A stretch of DNA of 6,020 nt from Spirochaetales bacterium (GTDB lineage: Bacteria; Spirochaetota; Spirochaetia; DTKZ01). The notes under the pieces were generated by a model. That model saw nothing but the letters and a program-made list of their open reading frames with translations, did no database searches and had not been told where the DNA came from. Both the position numbers and the translations under genes were made by a program. Every line of letters starts with the position of its first letter. Position 1 is the stretch's first letter. The stretch is from NCBI GenBank assembly GCA_031274005.1, contig JAISQU010000202.1, forward strand, positions 1 through 6,020, written 5' to 3'. Positions 1 through 4,634 of this stretch are shown here, piece by piece.

Positions 1-11
1 GGAATTTGGGC
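1..11. repeat. Short direct repeat, left copy
   Basis: The first 11 bases (GGAATTTGGGC) recur exactly at 5931-5941, on the far side of the whole locus and at the start of the hairpin-rich element there. Beyond the 11 bases the two copies diverge. An exact 11-mer is weak evidence alone. Its position at the very first base of the window and again in repeat-like sequence near the other end suggests a dispersed element at which an assembly may have stopped. Confidence 0.4.
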
Positions 12-64
12 CCGGCGTATACAAATGCTATGGGCCGAGCAAAAAAGGCGCACGGAAAAAGAAG

Positions 65-94
65 TTGCACCCAGATGTAATGCCCGATTATAAC
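65..94 (+). promoter_or_regulatory. Possible weaker upstream promoter
   Basis: TTGCAC (65-70) and TATAAC (89-94) are separated by 18 bases. The -10 matches the sigma70 consensus at 5 of 6 positions and the -35 at 3 of 6. It would start transcription near 101, about 30 bases upstream of the better promoter at 96-124. The pair could act in tandem or the match could be chance. Confidence 0.25.
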
Positions 95-95
95 C

Positions 96-124
96 TTCAC
101 ATTGTGACGGTAAAACTCTATAAT
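96..124 (+). promoter_or_regulatory. Sigma70-type promoter for the dehydrogenase gene
   Basis: TTCACA (96-101, 5 of 6 consensus bases) and a perfect TATAAT (119-124) are separated by the optimal 17 bases. This is the best promoter match in the window. The predicted start is near 131, giving an untranslated leader of about 120 bases before the ATG at 254. The first strong stem of that leader begins at 134, almost at the predicted transcript start, which supports this as the real promoter. Confidence 0.6.
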
Positions 125-130
125 CCTTGC

Positions 131-253
131 TTGATGATTAAAAAAGGCATGGTTCATCAGCCCCTTTCAGGGGCCGCCAATCATAAGACTTGTCCGGAAA
201 CCCGGTGGGGTTCCTCTCAACTCTATGGATAAATTTTTTCGGAGGAAACGCGC
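131..253 (+). promoter_or_regulatory. Structured 5' leader with possible anti-Shine-Dalgarno switch
   Basis: Several complementary segments are visible. ATGATT (134-139) pairs with AATCAT (179-184). GGC (146-148) pairs with GCC (176-178), directly stacked on the first stem on the 3' side, with an A-rich bulge on the 5' side. Inside these, GCCCC (160-164) pairs with GGGGC (170-174) around a 5-base loop. A second hairpin spans 196-214: GGAA and CCC pair with GGG and TTCC, with one A-G mismatch. Its 3' arm, TTCC at 211-214, is also part of TTCCTC (211-216), which is complementary to GAGGAA (242-247), the ribosome binding site of the next gene. The two pairings exclude each other, as in a translational riboswitch or protein-controlled leader. 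I cannot match it to a named riboswitch class, and covariation has not been tested. Confidence 0.35.
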
Positions 254-1192
254 ATGAAACCTTTGGAACTGAAAATCGGCATTGTCGGCATGGGGGCGAT
301 AGGCGCAAACTTCGCGGCGCTTTTTACCGGTAACGGGTATAAAACCACGGTGCTGGGACGCAGGGCGCAGTCCGTGTTTATGGCTATATACGACGGGCTG
401 TATGATACTCTTGAAAAGAGAAACCTTGTAACCGCCCGCCAGCGGGAGCTTTGCAGGAGTCTTGTGTCCTACACCACCGATTACGCCGGCCTCGCGGACG
501 CCGATATTGTTATTGAATCGGTTCCCGAGGATATTACGGAAAAATACAGGGTGTACGAAAAAATCGAAGCGGCCTGCGAAAAAATACAGGTTCTTGCTTC
601 GGCTACCTCGGCCTTATCTCCCGATGATTTGAAAAAAGGCGTAAAAAAATGGCCCGAAAAGGTTCTTGTTGCCCATCCTTTTAATCCGCCGCACATTGTG
701 CCGTTTCTGGAAATCGTGAGAAGCAGTGAAACGGAGCAGAAGGCGGTGGATCTGAGCTATAATTTCTTTGAATCCTGCGGACGTAAAGTCTGCATTATGA
801 AAAAAAGCGCTCCGGGTTTTATCGCAAACCGCTTGCAGCACGCTCTTCTGCGGGAAGCCATGTACATGGTCGATAACGGAATGGCCGATCCTGAAGATAT
901 TGACAAGGCCCTTATGAACAGCTTTATGCCGCGCTATACTTCCATAGGCATTTTCGAGCACCACGACGCCTACGGCATGGATATGCTGGAGAAGCTGCAG
1001 AATTATTTGTATCCGCACCTTGCCGCGGGAACGGGTTCGCCGGATATGGTAGTAAGTAAAGTAAAGGCCGGAAATCTGGGAATGAAAACGGGCCGGGGAA
1101 TCTATGAATGGAATGAAGAGGCCATAGCGGATTTCAAAAAAAGGGCCGCCGAACCCTACTGGCGATTTTTCAACTGGAATCTGCCTTCCTGA
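254..1192 (+). CDS. 3-hydroxyacyl-CoA dehydrogenase family protein, lambda-crystallin/carnitine dehydrogenase-like
   Basis: This is a cytosolic NAD(P)-dependent dehydrogenase of 312 aa, full length for single-domain-pair members. The Rossmann domain (about 7-186) opens with GMGAIG (12-17) and carries ESVPED (88-93). The catalytic His is H141 in AHPFNPPH. The partner Glu is E153, the same 12-residue spacing as His158/Glu170 of human HADH. S119 and N192 (PGFIANR) match HADH Ser137 and Asn208. The all-helical C-terminal domain (187-286) ends in the usual GMKTGRGIYEW. The HPFNPPH and GFIANRLQ wording resembles L-gulonate and L-carnitine dehydrogenases more than classical beta-oxidation enzymes, so the substrate may be a free hydroxyacid rather than a CoA ester. 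After the second strand the usual acidic residue is replaced by GRR (35-37), hinting at NADP. The ATG start is set by GGAGG (241-245) with an 8-base spacer. Family is sure; substrate is unknown. Confidence 0.92.
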   Translation: MKPLELKIGIVGMGAIGANFAALFTGNGYKTTVLGRRAQSVFMAIYDGLYDTLEKRNLVTARQRELCRSLVSYTTDYAGLADADIVIESVPEDITEKYRVYEKIEAACEKIQVLASATSALSPDDLKKGVKKWPEKVLVAHPFNPPHIVPFLEIVRSSETEQKAVDLSYNFFESCGRKVCIMKKSAPGFIANRLQHALLREAMYMVDNGMADPEDIDKALMNSFMPRYTSIGIFEHHDAYGMDMLEKLQNYLYPHLAAGTGSPDMVVSKVKAGNLGMKTGRGIYEWNEEAIADFKKRAAEPYWRFFNWNLPS

Positions 1193-1196
1193 AAAC

Positions 1197-1208
1197 TACA
1201 TAAATGTA
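1197..1208. promoter_or_regulatory. Palindrome TACAT-AA-ATGTA, operator-like
   Basis: This is a perfect inverted repeat with 5-base arms and a 2-base centre, starting 4 bases after the dehydrogenase stop codon. It has no T-tract, so it is not a normal terminator. It lies about 80 bases upstream of the livH promoter, where an activator or repressor could bind. In AT-rich sequence such short dyads can occur by chance. Confidence 0.25.
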
Positions 1209-1213
1209 TTATT

Positions 1214-1230
1214 TGTGTAATTATCATACA
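1214..1230. promoter_or_regulatory. Imperfect 17-base dyad TGTGT...CATACA
   Basis: Six of the eight base pairs around the central T (1222) are complementary, including outer TGT/ACA. The shape resembles a dimeric helix-turn-helix operator, but it does not match a CRP site (spacing differs) or any site I can name. It lies between two other dyads in the livH upstream gap. Confidence 0.25.
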
Positions 1231-1250
1231 GAAACGTAGGTTTTATCCGA

Positions 1251-1262
1251 AATTTTAAAATT
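1251..1262. promoter_or_regulatory. Perfect 12-base palindrome AATTTTAAAATT
   Basis: This perfectly self-complementary 12-mer lies about 15 bases upstream of the candidate -35 element for livH (1277-1282). It could be an operator or an AT-rich UP-like element that contacts RNA polymerase. Low complexity makes chance occurrence possible. Confidence 0.3.
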
Positions 1263-1276
1263 ATTTGTAAAAAATA

Positions 1277-1305
1277 TTGCATAAATTCTCGGCGCTTGAT
1301 AGAAT
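1277..1305 (+). promoter_or_regulatory. Extended -10 promoter of the transporter operon
   Basis: TTGCAT (1277-1282, 3 of 6) and TAGAAT (1300-1305, 5 of 6) are 17 bases apart. The -10 is preceded by TG at 1297-1298 with one base between, forming an extended -10 that compensates for a weak -35. The predicted start of transcription is 1311-1313, which coincides with the livH ATG at 1311. The transcript would then have little or no leader. Confidence 0.45.
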
Positions 1306-1310
1306 ACTGC

Positions 1311-2174
1311 ATGATTATTCAGGCAGCTATTAATGGCATTTTTTTCGGGGCTGTATACGCGATGATAGGAATAGGTTTTTCTCTCGTGTGGGGGGTCATG
1401 GGTATTGTTAATCTGGCCCACGGTTCATTCATTATGATAGGGGCGTATATATCTTTTACCCTCTTCGCGGCCTATGGTCTTGACCCCTTTGCGTCAATAC
1501 CCCTTGTTATGATTATCCTCTTTGCGCTGGCCTACTGTATTCAGCGTTTTCTTATCAACAAGGTTGTCCGCGGGCCTTCTTTTATTACCCTTACCTTTAC
1601 CTTCGGCCTGCAAATTCTTATCGCCAATCTCTGCCTTCTTGTCTGGAGGGCCGATTACCGCAGCGTTAAACTCTCGTATTCGTCGGCGCAGCTTGTTGAA
1701 AGCGGCGTCATAACCATTCCCCTTGTGCGCTTCGGCATTTTTGCCGCCGCTATTCTTCTGACAATTCTTTTTTACCTTTTTATGCGAAAGACCCGCACGG
1801 GTATTGCCATTAACGCCACGGCCCTGAACTATGAGGGCGCCCGGACGGTGGGCGTCGATGTAAACAATATTTACGCCATTACCTTTGCCGTCAGCGCGGC
1901 TCTTGCGGGCGCGGCGGGCGCTTTAATGCTGCCCATTACGAGCATGAATCCCTTTTTCGGGGGCGATATAATTAACAAGGCTTTTGTCATCTCTGTTCTG
2001 GGCGGTCTGGGCAGTACCGTAGGCGCTCTTGTGGGGGGCATGACCTTAAGCCTCGCGGAAACTCTGGGTACGGTGTTTCTGCCTTCCGCGGCGCAGGAAC
2101 TTATAGGTTTTGTTTTCTTTGTAGCCGTGCTGGTTTTCCGGCCCCAGGGTCTTTTGGGAAAAAGGTTCTACTGA
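1311..2174 (+). CDS. livH: HAAT-family ABC importer permease, LivH type
   Basis: This is the inner-membrane permease subunit of a branched-chain amino acid family importer, 287 aa and full length, with about eight hydrophobic segments. Family hallmarks are NLAHG (34-38) followed by MIGAY (42-46), the cytoplasmic coupling loop around residues 160-188 (RKTRTG, then GARTVGVD) that docks on the ATPases, LGGLGSTVGALVGG (230-243), and the C-terminal FRPQGLLG (276-283). I chose ATG 1311 because the N-terminus then aligns with other LivH proteins. An in-frame TTG at 1296 would add five residues, but it lies within the predicted promoter. Neither start has a clear Shine-Dalgarno site, unlike the other genes here. 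The stop overlaps the livM start by one base (TGATG), so the two permeases are probably translationally coupled. The actual solute cannot be read from this subunit; the symbol denotes the family role. Confidence 0.9.
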   Translation: MIIQAAINGIFFGAVYAMIGIGFSLVWGVMGIVNLAHGSFIMIGAYISFTLFAAYGLDPFASIPLVMIILFALAYCIQRFLINKVVRGPSFITLTFTFGLQILIANLCLLVWRADYRSVKLSYSSAQLVESGVITIPLVRFGIFAAAILLTILFYLFMRKTRTGIAINATALNYEGARTVGVDVNNIYAITFAVSAALAGAAGALMLPITSMNPFFGGDIINKAFVISVLGGLGSTVGALVGGMTLSLAETLGTVFLPSAAQELIGFVFFVAVLVFRPQGLLGKRFY

Positions 2175-3160
2175 TGAAGCGAAAATCCCTTACCCTGTGC
2201 GTTCTGGCGCTGCTCGCCGTTATTACCATAAGCCTGCCCTTTCTGGTTTCGGGTTTCTGGGTGCGCCAGTTTACGGAAATTTTCATGTACGCGATTCTGG
2301 CTTCGGCGCTGAACATCATAGCGGGCTATACGGGCTACACAGCCTTCGGCAATATGGTCTTTTTCGGCATGGGCGCGTACACCGTGGCAATACTCATGAC
2401 CAAGGCGAATTTTCCCTTTGCCGTCGCCTTTGTCTGCGCGGGCGGCATTTCCGTAATCGCGGCGGTACTGCTTGGCATGCTGCTTCTGCGGCTCAAGGGA
2501 CAGTATTTTGCCCTGGGAACCACGGGCGCGATGCTGGCCGTCCGGCAGATTGTGGATATCTGGTCTGATCTTACCGGGGGAACCCAGGGCATCAGCGTTC
2601 CCCGCCTGCCGGGGACTCCGTATTTCGCCAACGCTTTTTTCTATTTTTTTATGCTCGCGCTTCTGGTTGTAACGGTGCTCTTTGTTTCGAGGCTGCACAA
2701 AAACCGCCTGGGTTACGCCTTCAAGGCCATACGGGCCAATGAGGAAGCGGCCAACGTCATGGGCATCAACACGACAAAATATAAGATTATCGCCTGGAGC
2801 CTTTCGGCTTTTTTTACGGGTCTTACCGGCGCCGTGTACGCCTACTGGTTCAGTTACATTGAGTCAAAAACGGTATTCGATGTTCTGTGGGTAACAAATA
2901 TGTTCGTCATGATCATCGTGGGCGGCATGGGAACCGTTCTGGGCCCCGTGGTGGGGGCTTTTCTTTTGCAGACCGTTTCCCGCTACTTCTGGTCGCGGTA
3001 CATGACCCTGCACCTTGGCATACTCGGTACAATTATCATCTTCGCTGTTTTGTGTATACCCAACGGCATCCTCAGGGTACGCTGGAAAGGCATAACCGGA
3101 TTTCTTTTTGAAAAATTCCTCGCGGTAAAAAATGCCGGCGCGGAAAAGGAGAACCGGTGA
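2174..3160 (+). CDS. livM: HAAT-family ABC importer permease, LivM type
   Basis: This is the second membrane permease, 328 aa, expected to pair with LivH as the heterodimeric channel. Visible LivM features are ALNIIAGYTG (45-54) with FFGMGAY (63-69), RLKGQYFAL (106-114), TGGTQGIS (134-141), the coupling loop with RLGYAFKAIRANEEAA (178-193) and MGIN (196-199), VGGMGTVLGPVVGA (249-262) and IPNGILR (295-301). Where many relatives read LSLGH before the FFG motif, this protein has TAFGN (56-60), which may mark a subgroup. The C-terminal tail after residue 301 is charged and probably cytoplasmic. The ATG overlaps the livH stop by one base, with an A-rich AAAGG (2161-2165) 8 bases upstream. The stop overlaps the livG start by four bases. 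Confidence 0.92.
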   Translation: MKRKSLTLCVLALLAVITISLPFLVSGFWVRQFTEIFMYAILASALNIIAGYTGYTAFGNMVFFGMGAYTVAILMTKANFPFAVAFVCAGGISVIAAVLLGMLLLRLKGQYFALGTTGAMLAVRQIVDIWSDLTGGTQGISVPRLPGTPYFANAFFYFFMLALLVVTVLFVSRLHKNRLGYAFKAIRANEEAANVMGINTTKYKIIAWSLSAFFTGLTGAVYAYWFSYIESKTVFDVLWVTNMFVMIIVGGMGTVLGPVVGAFLLQTVSRYFWSRYMTLHLGILGTIIIFAVLCIPNGILRVRWKGITGFLFEKFLAVKNAGAEKENR

Positions 3161-3918
3161 GCGGCGTCATTTTGCGGGGTACGGGGGTGACGAAACACTT
3201 CGGCGCCCTGAAAGCTGTTACGGATATTGATTTTGAGGTGCGCAGGGGCGAGATATTGGGCATTATCGGACCCAACGGCGCGGGAAAAACGACATTTCTC
3301 TCGCTCATCAACGGAACCCTCTCCCTGACGCGGGGCGAGATATTTCTTAAGGACAAAAAAATTTCGGGGCTCAAGCCTTATCAGATTGCCGAGCGCGGCG
3401 TTTCCCGTACCTTTCAGGTCGTAAAGCCTTTTCCCGGCATGAGCGTGCTTGAAAACGTATCGATAGGCGCCCTGTTCGGAAAGGACAACATCAGGGACGC
3501 GGCCCTCGCTCGGGAGAAAACGCGTTCTATTCTGGCGCGGGTTTCTCTTGCCGGCAAGGAAGATCTGCGGGTGGAAAATCTCAATATCTCAGAGCGCAAG
3601 CGCCTTGAACTTGCGCGGGCGCTGGCCATGGATCCGGAAGTTCTTCTTCTTGACGAGGTTATGGCCGGCCTGAACGCCGCCGAGGTCGAATCGATCATGC
3701 ATCTCATTATCCAGCTTAACGCGGAAGGCAGAACCATCCTTGTTATTGAGCATGTGATGAAGGCCATTATGGGGGTGTCCCACAGGGTTATGGTTTTGCA
3801 TCACGGCGAGAAAATTGCCGAGGGGAATCCCGCGTTTGTTACCAGCGACGAGCGGGTTATTTCCGCGTATCTGGGGGAACGCTACGCCAAAATGAGGGAA
3901 AAAAATGCTCAGGGTTGA
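3157..3918 (+). CDS. livG: HAAT-family ABC importer ATPase, LivG type, with divergent signature
   Basis: This is a cytoplasmic ATPase subunit of 253 aa that pairs with LivF. Walker A is GPNGAGKT (38-45), the Q-loop Gln is Q87 in RTFQ, Walker B with the catalytic Glu is LLLDE (163-167), and the switch His is H199 in VIEHV. The ABC signature, usually LSYGQ or LSGGQ, reads LNISE (142-146). The context is otherwise intact (RKRLELARALA follows), so this is a true substitution rather than a frameshift. The D-loop region reads DEVMAGLN instead of DEPxAGLN. I recall such variants in some HAAT ATPase subgroups but cannot verify it here. The start is GTG at 3157, overlapping the livM stop (GTGA), with AGGAG at 3147-3151 and a 5-base spacer. 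The 3' end overlaps livF by 14 bases. Confidence 0.92.
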   Translation: MSGVILRGTGVTKHFGALKAVTDIDFEVRRGEILGIIGPNGAGKTTFLSLINGTLSLTRGEIFLKDKKISGLKPYQIAERGVSRTFQVVKPFPGMSVLENVSIGALFGKDNIRDAALAREKTRSILARVSLAGKEDLRVENLNISERKRLELARALAMDPEVLLLDEVMAGLNAAEVESIMHLIIQLNAEGRTILVIEHVMKAIMGVSHRVMVLHHGEKIAEGNPAFVTSDERVISAYLGERYAKMREKNAQG

Positions 3919-4612
3919 AGGTTTAAGCGGAGGCTACGGCGATGTCCAGATACTCTGGGATGTCAACCTCGAAATAGAAGAGGGCGGCATCACGGCCCTG
4001 GTGGGGGCAAACGGGGTGGGTAAAACAACCCTCATACGGACTCTCGCCGGCGCGCTGACGCCCTATACGGGCCGCATTGTCTACGGCGGAAAAGATATAA
4101 CAAAAGTTTCCCAGTCCAAAAGAGCGGCCATGGGTATCATGATGGTTCCCGAAGGGCGGCAGTTGTACTCCGGCCTTCCGGTTGAGGATAACCTCGTCAT
4201 GGGCGCTTACGTGCGGCGTGACCGCAAAGCCGTAAAAAAAGACCTTGAGTGGGTCTACGCCATTCTGCCGCGGCTTAAGGAACGGCGCAAACAGCTCGCG
4301 GGGACCCTCTCCGGCGGCGAGGCCCAGATGTGCGCGGTGGGCCGCGGGCTTATGGCGGCGCCCAGGGTTCTTCTGCTGGATGAACTGTCCCTGGGACTCG
4401 CCCCCGTTATGGTGGATACCCTTATCGCGGTTTTGAAAGACATACAGTCAAAAAAGAAGATTTCCATCCTGCTGGTTGACCAGGATGTTCAGGTTGCCCT
4501 TGGCATAGCGGAAAAAGGTTATGTATTTGTCCACGGTCATGTGGAGATCTCCGGGGATTCCAAAAGTCTTTTGGAAAATCCGGAAATCCAAAAAGCGTAT
4601 TTGGGAATATAA
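3905..4612 (+). CDS. livF: HAAT-family ABC importer ATPase, LivF type
   Basis: This is the second cytoplasmic ATPase, 235 aa, normal for LivF. Walker A is GANGVGKT (34-41). The LivF-typical VPEGRQLY is at 81-88, the signature LSGGE is canonical (135-139), and Walker B is LLLDE (156-160), followed by LSLGLAP (161-167). At the switch-His position there is Gln (Q193 in VDQD), in line with the VEQN wording usual in this family. The gene starts inside the end of livG, with GAGGG (3894-3898) 6 bases before the ATG. Seven T residues follow the stop codon (4613-4619), but the only nearby hairpin is a weak 5-bp one (4588-4604) too far upstream, so transcription probably continues into the binding-protein gene. 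Confidence 0.93.
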   Translation: MLRVEGLSGGYGDVQILWDVNLEIEEGGITALVGANGVGKTTLIRTLAGALTPYTGRIVYGGKDITKVSQSKRAAMGIMMVPEGRQLYSGLPVEDNLVMGAYVRRDRKAVKKDLEWVYAILPRLKERRKQLAGTLSGGEAQMCAVGRGLMAAPRVLLLDELSLGLAPVMVDTLIAVLKDIQSKKKISILLVDQDVQVALGIAEKGYVFVHGHVEISGDSKSLLENPEIQKAYLGI

Positions 4613-4620
4613 TTTTTTTA

Positions 4621-4625
4621 GGAGG
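4621..4625 (+). promoter_or_regulatory. Strong Shine-Dalgarno site fixing the binding-protein start
   Basis: GGAGG lies 9 bases before ATG 4635 and 12 before the adjacent in-frame ATG 4638, so 4635 is favoured. It rules out the far upstream ATG at 4521, which would place 38 extra residues before the signal peptide and overlap livF by 92 bases. It is among the strongest ribosome sites in the window, which suits the excess of binding protein over membrane complex that such importers need. Confidence 0.75.
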
Positions 4626-4634
4626 AAATTGAAC

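Larger units (their letters stand above)
2..232 (+). other. Open frame without a start, possible 3' end of an unknown gene
   Basis: The frame starting at base 2 is open for 76 codons up to a TAA at 230-232 and has no upstream boundary in the window. In-frame ATG codons occur at 80, 137 and 152, none with a convincing Shine-Dalgarno site. The conceptual product is basic at its start (Lys/Arg-rich around residues 14-21), and I do not recognise it. The stop lies 21 bases before the next gene, as expected for an operon partner. Against coding: a good sigma70-type promoter lies inside it, much of it folds into hairpins, and an open frame this long arises by chance fairly often. I favour non-coding leader and repeat-derived sequence. 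No other gene is visible in the first 253 bases. Confidence 0.2.

Noticed and set aside
1296..1310. TTG start for livH
   Set aside because: It has no Shine-Dalgarno site, overlaps the candidate promoter, and adds five residues beyond the usual LivH N-terminus.
2168..2698. Long open frame on the minus strand inside livM (176 codons)
   Set aside because: It lies wholly antisense to a clear permease gene and its product is charged, Gln/Arg/His-rich and unlike any family I know. It is a by-product of codon bias in livM.
4588..4619. Terminator or attenuator between livF and livK
   Set aside because: The stem is only 5 bp, AT-rich, with a 7-base loop, and ends 8 bases before the T-run. It is too weak to call.
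4521..4634. N-terminal extension of livK from ATG 4521
   Set aside because: It would overlap livF and put 38 residues before a proper signal peptide. The GGAGG at 4621-4625 points to ATG 4635.
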